A DNA stretch of 64,000 nt from Ulota crispa (Eukaryota; Streptophyta; Bryopsida; Orthotrichales; Orthotrichaceae), in contig OY987242.1 of assembly GCA_963920765.1 (NCBI GenBank), forward strand, positions 436,501 through 500,500. The letters are read 5' to 3'. The position numbers and the translations under genes were made by a program. Position 1 is the first letter of the stretch; every line of letters starts with the position of its first letter. The notes under the pieces are model-generated. The model did no database searches. It saw nothing but the letters and a program-made list of their open reading frames with translations, and was not told where the DNA came from. Below, piece after piece: positions 46,571 to 58,200 of the stretch.

Positions 46571-48713
46571 CTGTCGAGTAGAAGGGAACGCGCTTTGGGA
46601 ACACATAAGGTGTCTAGCTGCGATCGTGCATTGCTAACTAAAAATTATTGTTAGTCTTCGATCTACACTCTTCAATGTTCAATCTCGTGTTTTTTGTTGG
46701 CTTATCATGTAACTGGCTCTAGAGATATAAGGATCAAGGTATAGATAAAAACCCACGGGATAAGGAATGGGTAGAATAAGACAGTAAATACAAGCTGCCG
46801 TCTGAATGAAAGAATTTTAAAATCAAATTTATAATCTATTGGACAAAACTCCAGATCGTGAAAACAGAGCAAATCTTGATCATTTGAGTATTTAATCTCA
46901 CTTTGTCACCACAACAATAAATAAGGTTAATTTTGGTTTAATCCAAACTGCTCGTAATAAGGTTTACAAAACAAAATGGAAATAAAATAACAAACAAGCC
47001 TCCGATACCGGCTAAGAATAATAAAGTCACATCCCACATATACATAAAAAATAAATTCAAAAAATTCCTCTTGAAATCTTCATATCTTTCGATCTTCAAG
47101 TCTTCATGTCTCAAGTCTTCATATTTTAAAAAAAAACAAAGAGGAAAATTACAATTAACAAAATCTAGAAATACTGCAGCCTTTTGTCTAATGCCACAAA
47201 TGGTTCAAAAATCCAAATGCTAAGTGTAATAGCATTTTAGAAAGTCCTTTTAATCACCTAACATTCATTCAAATCTCACCTCATATGAAACTACTATCCA
47301 AAAATTATGCATGTTCAAATTAAAGGCTCTTCTCCTTTTTTGTAAACTAATCATTGCTTCTTCAAATCTCTATAACTTTTTATTTATAATTTTTGCAAAC
47401 AAGTATGATACCAATTTGAAAAAACAATACAGCTGACTACAATTTGTAAAAATTTCAATACAAACTAAAACTCTGTCCATAAGTTTTAGTGAATCAAAAT
47501 TTGATTATCAATTTTTTAAAGAGCATTTAATCTCCAATTTCTACATATTATAATTTCTTCAATAAAACTTCAACTAGAATGATTGATGATAATTTTAAAA
47601 GCTATAACAACAATCCACCGCTTTTATAAATTTGAAAAAAAAATTAAAATTGTTTAAAAGTTGTAACTCCTCAAAGTTTTGGCCTTCTCCCAACAAAATG
47701 GCAGCCACCTCCAATCCTTCACACCTCTATAACTTTCTCTTCTAAGCTTTAAATCACGAGTTTAATGATTTTTTAGAAAAATAAGACTAAAATAAAATTA
47801 TTTTTTAAATTTTGTTGCAAAATGATATACAAATCATAAGCTACGGCTTGTCGAAGTCTTAGCCTTTCTTCATAGTCTGGCTTTTTAACTCTAGAAATCA
47901 AACACTCATAACTTTTACATCTCAACTCCAAATTAAACTTGCAAACTCATTTTGGAAAGATAATCATATAAGAAATAACTTCTTCAACTTTCAATTCAAA
48001 ATAATGAATATACAGAAAGTTCTGTCATATCAAAATTTTGAATTTCTCCTTTTCTTCCAACTATCACTCACACACCAAAATTCTAGTATACTAAGGAATC
48101 TCTCCTACTACATTTCAACTCTATTCAAGATAGGGAAATAGTGCACATCCATCCATATCCCTCTTCTTTTTAACTACACTATAGATGCCCAACCATTGCT
48201 CTTTTCACACATTTCCAAATCATTTCTAAATCTTTAATATTTTTATTCAAAGATAAGCAAAATATATGAGCCTTTCAAAACTCAAAGATAAACATATGAA
48301 AATAAATAAATACAAGATAAATACCATCGTAAAATGGCCACGTGCTTTTGCAAGCATATAATAGCGTGAAACATTTATCTTCAATCGCCAAGTAGTAGAC
48401 TTGGTTGATTAGAAAAGTGGTCGTCTTTGGCAGCTCGTTGGTCCGGGTTCAAATTAAATCGGACTTGTTGAATAATGATGGCGACCTACGGCTTGACACA
48501 TTAGTAAAGCAAGAAATTGGCTCAGCCAATCCGCTATCTACCCCCCTGAGATGTACATGTGATAAAACAGCACGGCGCCTTGGAATCTATGGCCGCTGCG
48601 TTGTCATCAAACTGTAATTCTCACCACGTCCACCACTTTTGTCTCAACTGTTGATTTATTGAAATCCACACAAACATAGATAAATAGCGTATATCTATAT
48701 GACGGAGGCATCT
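46571..48713. repeat. 2.15-kb dispersed repeat, copy 3 (diverged)
   Basis: Aligns end to end with copies 1 and 2 but with many substitutions and small indels, so it is an older member. Shared landmarks include CAATCCTTCACA, AACACTCATAACTTTT, GGCCACGTGC and GAAATTGGCTCAGCCAAT. The B-box-like sequence here is GGGTTCAAATTA (about 48448). Confidence 0.8.
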
Positions 48714-51676
48714 GCATGAAAATTGCAATGTGGAGGTAAATCCACATTTTATGAATCAGAAAATGTAACGTATTATTTTCTGGTCGGTAGCTTTCTTTCA
48801 TGAAACTTTTTAAAGTTCCTAAAGATCTGAAGTAGGGGCGACTCTAAGTTTGTACTATTATTGCCCTAAGAAACTTTATATTTTTAATTTTCTTAATACA
48901 AAACAAAGTTCCGGATTTCCACTTCAAAACTCTGAGTTGATCCTTTGGTGTGATGTTGGTATGCCGGCAGTGCTAAAATCATTGTTTAGTGCAGCTAGCC
49001 GGACGTTGAGTGTTGGGAGAGCAAGGATGGCCTCCAAATCCTATCAGATCTGGTTTCCAAAGTGGTATTAAGAGATTGTAAGTACTAGAAGGTAGCTTCT
49101 ATTTAGGTTTATGATCTAGAGACTTCTATGAGGAATAGCCACATTTAAATTAGGTGCCCGGACAGCGATCCTAGTGTATGCTAGTTGACGGCTGAAGAGG
49201 TTCTACTACAACCAGAAGTAATTGTAAGCAAAGGGATATGGATCCTCTAGTTATCCAGTTCCCAGTTTTAGCGAAGGGAACTAGATCTGGGCGGACCTAT
49301 TGTTGTAGTAAGTTATGGTTGTAGGGGTTTCATATGTGACATGTTAATTTGGATTAAGTTCTGAATTGACTGTGAAAGAATATTTGCGTCTCATTGTCTT
49401 GGTGTTTCTTTTTCATTATTTTTATTTAGTGATCACTCAATCACTCTAAACTTTTGAAGGGTAGGATTTCACGCAGCCTTCTTTAATTTCAAATAGCAAA
49501 ACCCTCTGATATAGAGGCTGAACTTCTATAATTTATAAATAGTGTTACAATCGGATCCGAAAGAGGTATAGGAGTCAGGATAATCATTCTGAGATTCCGG
49601 GTGGTTATAGTAGATTAGTGTGGATAGGAAGTTCTGACCAATGGTATACTAAATTTGAAGGTAGAATTTCCAGTTATTCCTTGTGTATGTGTTCTTGTGT
49701 GTATTTTGCAAACTCTAAATAGGATTTCTACATCCTGTTCTAGTTACTCTTTAGGATTTACCAATTAAATTCATGTGGAACAATAAACAAGTCATCTTCT
49801 TGGTGTTTTAAATCTTTTTTGTGTCAATAAAAGGATAAGTACTTTCTTGTGCTACGACAACGGCTCTTGCTTCGATGTTGTCATTTGTTGCTTGCACGTG
49901 AGGAGTCATACGTTGTGAACCAAAGGTTTATCCTTAGAGTGAATAATCTAGCGTTAGGGGAAATTTCAGAACTTCACCATCTAGAGGCCAATATATAACA
50001 TTTTCATCCGGTTTTCTAGTGATACAATAACTCTTGTTGGTCTTCTTTTAGAAATCTTGCTATTTAGTAACGCTTAGCATTATTTTTGGCAATGGTTTTA
50101 TGGCCAACGCAACTGGCTGACTTTGCATCAGCAGCTCGTTCTTGTTGATTCTACTATGATTGGCTCGGGACAAAATTCACTCCGACCACTGTTTTGGCAA
50201 ACAAAGAAACTTATGTTTATATAGTTTGAGATGCGAGTGGCGTTTTTAGAGGTTTGGGATCTTATACTCAAATAACGGCCTTTTTTTTATTGAAATTGCA
50301 TGCGTTAGATTTAGGCCACTTTTAGATTAGAAGACATTCTGATGTGATGACCATGTCATCAAACCTGTGTGGCCCATATCATTCTTGATGCCTGCGTCTT
50401 TGCCTGCTAGCCTCTGGACCAGCAAGTTGTCAAGCTATATGGTGATTTTAATGGTGCAAAAATGGCCCCACAATATTTTTTTAAGTGTAAAATTGGGCTA
50501 CAAGTATTTATGCTTTGAGCTTGTTAATTGTGATTGAATTTTCATAAATTAGAAACTCATTTTGTAAGAATGAATTTCATGAAATGGGGGTCAAAGATCC
50601 CAAAAATTTATAATAAAAGAGGTATTATCTCAAAGAAACTAAAGGGAGGGCTTGATTTTCAAATAATTTGGGTCCACATACCAAGAAGATTTTTTTTTGG
50701 GTCTAATTCCCTAATTTCAAAAGTTGATTGGCTACAAAGAAGAACCTATTATTTTTTCTAATCCATGGCAGGTATTTGGATTTAGAACAATGAGCAACAT
50801 CTAGCCCCATGACACTATTTATTCTTCATTTTTTTGTATAGGCTTGACTCTTGAATTTTTTTTGCGGCTATGTGGCGTTTAACCCCTAAGCACCTAGAGT
50901 TTTTTCACCAAATGAGGGTTTTTGGAGACCTACAACTTTGATACATCATATCTCAGTCAATTAGATGATCCACAAAAAGTGACCATTGAAATCAGTGGAA
51001 TGCCTACTTAGAAAAGGGCTTGCAAATTTGGAAACAATTGACCGTGGGAGATGGGAGATTATAACATTTGATCAAACAACATGTGATGACATAATCTCAT
51101 TTTTTGGTATGTAATTGCTATTTATTAATTTTTACAAAATTCTATAAGCCCTTGATTCATCTCATATTTTGTGGGTAGCAAGATTAGATGTGAATGCACA
51201 CACTTGCAGATTACTACAAATTGTACTTCTTTGAATGCAAAGTTTGAGGGCTTCAAACAAAAACAATGTCTAGCAGAGTCGGTGAGAATTATCTTGAAAA
51301 GGGTCTAGAACATGTTTGAACCCTTGCTAGTGAATTCCTTGCTACTACAAAATACATTGCAAGGAATATTGCAAGGGATATTGATCGATTGCAGCATGTA
51401 AGATGCTTCTTGCCACCTCGCTGCGTATGGTGTTCCATGCAATCATGACTCCCTAGTTACTTGTACAACACTTGACTTGACTTGTCATTACTTCACTTGC
51501 AAGGACCACTTGAATACCTTGATAATTGTAATTTAGTGCAAAATCAAAAAAATAGATCTAGTCCCCAAAGCGCCTCGTGAAATCTTGAGAGACATGATCC
51601 CGGTTGTGGAGCACTTAGGTTAAAAGCTTAAAACAAAAACCTTGATTCACACTTCTTGTGATGCAAGAATGAGTAA
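48714..51676. other. Repeat-derived intergenic stretch
   Basis: About 3 kb with no protein family recognised. TGGTATTAAGAG near 49060 weakly resembles a retrotransposon primer-binding site. TTTAACCCCTAAGCACCTAGAG at about 50879 resembles sequence near 23135-23165, and AAAAAGTGACC follows in both places, so this is another member of that repeat. Confidence 0.35.
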
Positions 51677-52001
51677 AAGCATCTCCACATGTTTGGGCTC
51701 TTTCTAAGTTTTTCATCTATTTTGGGCAGCCCACAAGCTTCTTGATCTCTAACCATGCTTTACAAAAAGGTGGCCTTGCACTCCAACACGCCCCATAAAT
51801 AATCATTTGACCACTTATCAATGAAAGTAGAGCATAAAGTTTTCTAAACTTTATGACAAATAGTGGTGAACAGTGGCTTGAAGGGCCCTTGCTAGAAACT
51901 TGCTAGAAATTGTAGGATATAGTGTCAAGAGAGGGTTTTGAGGGGGCCTTCAACACTTTTCATCCACTTTGAGCATGTTTGAGTCACCTATGAAGATGCT
52001 C
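51677..52001. mobile_element. Tourist-like (PIF/Harbinger) MITE, copy 2
   Basis: The 325-bp element has ends AAGCATCTCCACATG and the inverse of GAGCATCTTCATAGGTG, flanked by TAA (51674-51676, 52002-52004). The interior matches copy 1 at 30819-31139. Confidence 0.8.
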
Positions 52002-52414
52002 TAAGGTAGGTATCTCCATACTCAAGCGTTTTAAGGGTTTGGAGTATTGCAAGGTCTTGGAGAATTTAGGAAAAAATCTGTAGGATTAGCCTTTCAACAA
52101 ACAATCATGGAACGTCAATTTTGTGAAAAATAGTATAGTAGAATATTTTGTATTAAAGGGCAAAATTACAGCTCATGGGACCCTAAAAGCAACTGTAAAC
52201 TAACCTTGAAATTGTTTGGATGTGTTCATAGGACAACACATGCCAGTCCCATTCCCAACCCTCCCAAACTAGCTAAGCAATCAACAAGTGGCAAAATTTA
52301 CTTGTGCAAGTAGTGTTCACTGTTCCACTTTGGGTTCATAGTGAGTGGTAAACACCTCAAACATAGGGGTTGTCTTTTTGGGACTGGTTGGAGAATCATA
52401 TGTCTACCTTAGGT
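52002..52414 (+). repeat. 0.4-kb direct repeat, copy 1
   Basis: Matches 54668-55078 in the same orientation. Shared runs include CGTTTTAAGGGTTTGG/CCGTTTAAGGGTTTGG, TTCAACAA, TTGGATGTGTTC, GTGGCAAAATTT and GGTGAACACCTC-like sequence. Ends TAAGGTAG/CTACCTTA hint at a short inverted terminus. Confidence 0.65.
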
Positions 52415-52919
52415 GATGCTCCTTCCATGGGTCATTGCTGCTGGAGAGAAATTGACAGAGCCTTTGAGATCCCCATATTATCCCTTGGCTTTTAGTATTG
52501 GAGTCTTTTGTTTTGTGCACTGACCAGTAGATAGTGTTCAAAAGTATGCTAAAATATAGCAAATCTTGCACCAATTTTGTTCCAACTACAATGCAAGTGA
52601 GTATTATATAGTGAAATCTCAAGTTTTAGCACATTTTGCAGTGTTTTTTAAGTCACTTCAATTACTTGTGAAAGTTTTAAATGAGATTATTGGTCATGAC
52701 GGGCATTTTGAAAATTTTTAGTGATCAAAATCATTTGTTGCAAAAAAAGGCTCTTTTTTTTTGCATCTTGAGACACGAGATATTGCCATTTATGTCATGG
52801 ATACATAGAACATATGTAACTCTTGTTTAGGATTTGCACCTTATTATGTTTAAGTTTCTTTATTTCTTTAAAATTGTTGTAGCTTCTTATCTTAAGTTTC
52901 TACCTTTCATTGACTTTAA

Positions 52920-53231
52920 GGGAAAATTTCATGAATGCCCCTGAAGTTTGCAAAAATTTCATAGATACCCCTGCTTTTTCAGAAATACTATAAATACCTT
53001 TTGATTAAAGAGTTTAGGCGTTTGTTTTGTTGTGCATGTCACATCCCTTCTTCTTTTGTGCGCATGCATAACAAGAAAGAAGTAATGTGCGCACAAAGAG
53101 GAAAGGAAATGACACGCATAAGAAACCAAACACCTAATTTTTTTGATCCAAGGATATTTGTGATATTTCTGACAAGGCAAGCGTATTTATGAAAATACTG
53201 CAAACTTCAGGGGTATCCATGAAATTTTCCC
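52920..53231. mobile_element. MULE-type MITE, copy 2 (GGGAAAATTTCATG termini)
   Basis: The 312-bp element begins GGGAAAATTTCATGAATGCC and ends GGTATCCATGAAATTTTCCC, like 9213-9534, with the same internal blocks (CCCCTGAAGTTTGCAA, CCTGCTTTTTCAGAAAT). Flanks TGACTTTAA and TTGTTTTAA agree at 6 of 9 bases, so the duplication has decayed. Confidence 0.75.
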
Positions 53232-53240
53232 TTGTTTTAA

Positions 53241-54667
53241 TTAGTCCTTGTATTTACAATATTGTACATAAATGGAAACCCTTTCATTATGACATTCTTT
53301 CAAATGATATTAGAAAATTTTGCTCAAGGCCACAAATGCTCCATGTACGTAAAAAATCGATTATTTTTTCGAGAAAGCCCAGGCTTAGAGCCATATGATT
53401 ACAAACAACTCAAGTTAGAGAGCCGTATGATGGGTGACCATCTCACATGGTTCAGGGAGCACTTTATTATGTGATGCAAGTGAATGTGTATGGCATAGTT
53501 GGCATCAATTAAATTTTGACTCTATTTATGTTTCTATGATGGCCCAAGAACATGCTTATTCTTTAGCTGTAGAGAAACTTTGTATTGTGAGGTACCATTA
53601 CGAGCTCAGTATATACAAGTGTTATTTTGTGAAATAACTCAAATTTTAAATCATTTAACTTGCTTTAACTCTTCATTTCTTTTTGGTTGATTTGCGCGTA
53701 AATTTGTGGTCACTTTGTTATTCAACTAACCCCTGAAGTCCTTTGACTATATTTCATCAAAAAACACTTAATATAGGTCTTTTTGATAGCAAAGGAAAAA
53801 AAGAAAAAAAGAAAATCTTGGTAAAATTCACCAGGATCTACTACTATACTTCTTCATTGTGACATTAAAAAAGATGAAATATATTTATCACACAAATTGG
53901 GAGGTTATAAGGTTTCAAGTAAAAAATAGTTTTTTTGGAGGCATCCAAATTTTGGGTAGCTCTAATTTGAAGAGGCTTTTCCACTAGTTAATTTCACTTT
54001 TTTGCTTGAACTCCTTTGATTTGATGTTTGTGATAGAGCTGGCCATATATTCAAAAAAATATATAAAAATTTGAATTGGGGAACATATACTAAAAAAATA
54101 GAATAGGAAACTAGCTCCTAGAAAATTCATCATACAAATTTATTTTTTAAACAATTTTTAGCTTTCACATACAAAAAACTTCTTAAAATGTGAATGGTAG
54201 ATCATTAGATTTTAAATAACTTTATAGAAAAGAAAAAAAAAAAAAGGAATTGGCCAAAAATTGTAACTTCAACAAGCTTGATCAACCTCCGGCCACTTCT
54301 AACAAAGAGGAAGTAAAGGGCAGTAAGAAAAAACAATTGTCTTCATAGAATGAAGTTGGGGTAGATCTAACAAGGAAATATCTTTGTCCCTCAACCTCTA
54401 GGCAAGATCCCAAAATTTCAGCTACAGGGTAAAAAACTCTACTTATCTGGCCCGACAAACAAGTAGAACTACAAATCCCACAATAAGTTATTTTCTACAA
54501 ATTGAAATAGTTTGAAGATTCTTGCATTGGAAAGTTGCTCCTTGGACACACATCCTCTAATTTTTTTGTGGGAATGTACATATTGTTCTATAAGTACTAG
54601 CTTGCCAAAAATTGATATGTTGCCAAAAACACAATTTGATCCTTTAGGGGTTAATGACTATAACAAT
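53241..54667. other. AT-rich intergenic stretch
   Basis: No gene recognised. ACTAACCCCTGAAGTCC (about 53730) and GATCCTTTAGGGGTTAA (54636-54653) form inverted ends of a possible 0.9-kb element, with the same terminal motif as at 23378 and 28468. Confidence 0.4.
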
Positions 54668-55078
54668 TAAGGTTGATAGACCCATATCCAACCGTTTAAG
54701 GGTTTGGGATACCTCAAGGTTTTGGAAACTTCCGGAAAAAAAATCCGTAGGGTTAGACTTTCAACAAGCCATCATGGAATGTCATTTTTGTGGAAAAAGG
54801 TATTGCATATTATTTTATATTAAAAGGCAAAGTTGCAACTCATAGGGTCCCTATTAGCAACTCTAAACAAATCTTGAAATTGCTTGGATGTGTTCCTATA
54901 ATGGTACTTGACTGTCCCAATCCCATCCCTCTCAAAGCAGTCCAACAATTGACATGTGGCAAAATTTGCTTATGCAAGTAGCGTGCACTGCTTCATTTTG
55001 GGTTCAAGAGTGGACGGTGAACACCTCAAAAATAGGATGCAAAATTGAGGAGTGGTTGGGAATGGGTGTGTCTACCTC
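54668..55078 (+). repeat. 0.4-kb direct repeat, copy 2
   Basis: Counterpart of 52002-52414 with moderate divergence. It ends about 140 bp downstream of the IFT122 stop codon (on the opposite strand). Three overlapping short open frames here are not conserved as proteins. Confidence 0.65.
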
Positions 55079-55216
55079 ACACATTCACACATTCAAAGTG
55101 TGTTGTAGTAACCCAACTAGATTCCCTGTTGGTAAGATTGAAGAAAATTGAGTATAAAAAGTATTTTTTTTAATATCACCCCAACAGAGATGTACATATT
55201 TGTTCTTTTAGTAGAT

Positions 55217-58200
55217 TTATTGTCTGCTCACAAGATCTTGATTGGTCATACAAAAGAGCCCTTGATGCTCTTTTTGCAACTTGACGTTTGCTATTTTCGT
55301 GCTTTTGTTGAGGTCCAAGGGCGAAGTCTTGGCAGGAAGTAATTGGATTGTGTCTCTTCTAAAGCTTGGCATTGGAAGTGATTGTAACAATGTTCCTTCA
55401 AGGTGCTCTGTTATTAGATTGTCGTTCATGGAAATATTTGGTGGAACTCCACAAAAAGGACATGACCCACGCTCCAATATGGCCAAGTCCATTTCTACTT
55501 GCTCAAAAAAATGGTTGCAAGAGTTGCATTGCGTCACAGCCATTGAGGGATCCACCATGTAAAAATATCTTGGTTTTTTATAATGAACAGGACAAGTTTG
55601 GACTAGAGTTTGCAGTGCATGCATGCTTGAGAGCATGGTCTTAGTAGCAACAAGAAGACCATGCTTTGGAATTTGTTGTTGCCCCAATTCTAAAGGATTA
55701 TTGTTGGCTACAAATGAGTTATTGCTTGTAGCAATTAATAGCATTGCTTGCTCGTGAGTGATACCTTTGTCCAAAATAAACTCCACCTATTTTAATTACA
55801 TTAGAAATAAGTTCTACAATCATTTTACTCTTTAGCTTCCTATCATCATTATTGCACAAACAAGTACAACTAAAGTTTTGCATATAAGAAATGAGAAAAA
55901 ATGACCTTGCTAAAAGATACTCTAAATCTTGTTGAGTGTATGATTTTTGGATGCATGAATGAGGACAACTCTATTTTGTGAGCGTAAAATGGTGAGCATG
56001 TGAGCGGTGAGCCAAGATTTTGTGAATAGGAACCAATTTTGAGCTCAAAATCAATGGAAAAACAAACAAAAAAAATAATTTTTTCAAAAGATATAAGTTT
56101 TAAATGCACAGTTACAGGGCCCTATATACATGGCTAGTGTAATTGAATATTTTGACAAAAAATCTAGGCTCACGGCTCAGTGTTCAAAGATCCCCACTCA
56201 CAATATAGCATTCCTCACATGGATGGTCACCTACTTGAAAAAACAAACGCAACCCAAAGTCCAAATCTGATTTTTTTTCCTATAGGAAGATTAGTTCTTT
56301 TTATTTTTTTGGAAATTGAACTAACATCTTTGGCAACAAATTCTAGATTATATATAAATAGGACTTGAGTGATGAAGGTGATAATAACTTACTAGTGGTA
56401 GCTGATCAAATGTAATGAAAGAGCGAAAGATTGGATGAGCACACTTGCTGCAAACGTCTTCTGTAGCGGCAAAGGTCATGGAGAAAGGCAAAGCGCAAGC
56501 ATGGCAAATAGGAATGTCTATTGTAGGTTCATCTGGTCTTTGAGCTTTGCTGTGCATAATCAATGTGGCAACTTCTATTTTGTCCACCCAACTTTGTGGT
56601 ACTTTGTACTTTTGCAACCTTTTGTAGCTATGCTTTGATATCTTGTAAAATCCTGAACAAATTCCACACATTCAAGCTTTGTAACAAACAAAATGTCAAA
56701 CCAAACAATTGTATCTTTGTACCTTTTGTGGACATGACTCAAAGTGCCATAATTTTGTCTTGCCAAATTTCTTGACATATAGGTTTCTTAAATAATAGCT
56801 TGAATTTGCATTCAAAATTTTGATAAGTAAACATGCAATCTAGAAAATTAGGCCCTTGACCTAAAGAGCTGGAAAAAGTAGTGGAGAACAAACATTTAGA
56901 AATCTAAATATCTAAAAAGTGAAGCATACACTAAACTTGATATCAATGTCATTTTTAACTAGGCTTGCTAAATGACAAACGTACTTGTTATTTTGAAGGT
57001 CAACAACAGATTTAACCATCAAACATTTAGTACGTGGATGCTTGAAAACTAAAATATTAACATTTGCAAATTCAAGATAGAGTTTAACCAATAATTTGGT
57101 GTCTTCATGTATGCCTAAGTATGTAGTGGGCTTACCAATTTGCTCGCTTTGCTTGGCAAGAGTAACTAGTATATTGACAAGGGATACCCAACGTGGTGGA
57201 TCTTGCGGTATCATTGCTAGTAAGAAGCGACAAATATTAAAAAGCGTCTTAGGCATTGATGTACGGAAAGGCTCGTTAATTGACTGGTAGACAAAGGAAT
57301 ATGCGTACAAAATGTCTGCACAAAGTCTTAATTCCACATATTCTACAAATTTCAGCTTCTCCTTGTTTGCTTGATCTTTGGTTTTTGCAATATTTGCTAT
57401 CTGGGACAAGACTTCCATTGCAAACTTATTGCAAAGACGTGCTCCATCCTTGAACCTCTTCTCATTTAGCTGGTGGCCATTTTTCATATTAGCATCCAAA
57501 AGTAATGACGCTTGGAGTCTTTTAGGAAGCAAAACTCAAGGATAATTTGCATAATGACAAAGAACATAAAAGGCCTTTTTGTTATCATGAACCAATTAGT
57601 AAGTACTCACTGCATTCTCCATAAGTTGACTTAGCAACCGCCATGACAAATCTAGCCTTTTTGCTTGGAAATATGCTAGTCGAGCATGGTCATAGCAATC
57701 TTGGTTGATCAACCACTGCGCATACAAAAGCGTAACATCATCTTCAATATTGGGGTGTAACCTCTTGATTGCAAATGCATCCTCCCATTGCTCTAGCTCC
57801 ACATGTAAAGAGAGAATGGACCTGCCATTGGTTTTCAACAAACAACTCACAAATGTTCTCCTAATACATATTACAAAAGGATTTCAAGATATGGAGCCCT
57901 TTTGTTGTTGCACCAATCAATTGTGTGGAGAGAAATCACAACCCAAATTTTCTCTTTAAAATACAATATTTTGGCAAAATGTATCTTTATCTAAGTAGTC
58001 ACATTACTTAAATGGGAGTCCTTAAAAGCACCACAATTATGACATTGAAGTGCATAAAATAATGAAAAGAATTAATCTTGATACTAATATGAACTTCTAA
58101 ATGAACTCTTGGAAAAGTTCCAATTTTTGACATTTCAACTACCATGACAATTTAGATGCTAATGTTTTGAAATTTTGAACTTGATTCATTAGCACCAACT

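Noticed and set aside
49050..49075. TGGTATTAAGAG as a retrotransposon primer-binding site
   Set aside because: Only about 9 of 12 bases match the initiator-tRNA complement, and no LTR end or gag-pol sequence accompanies it.
57596..57860. Longer IFT122 exon starting at 57860
   Set aside because: It inserts residues that break the alignment and has no GT donor partner in phase; the start at 57821 with a GC donor fits better.
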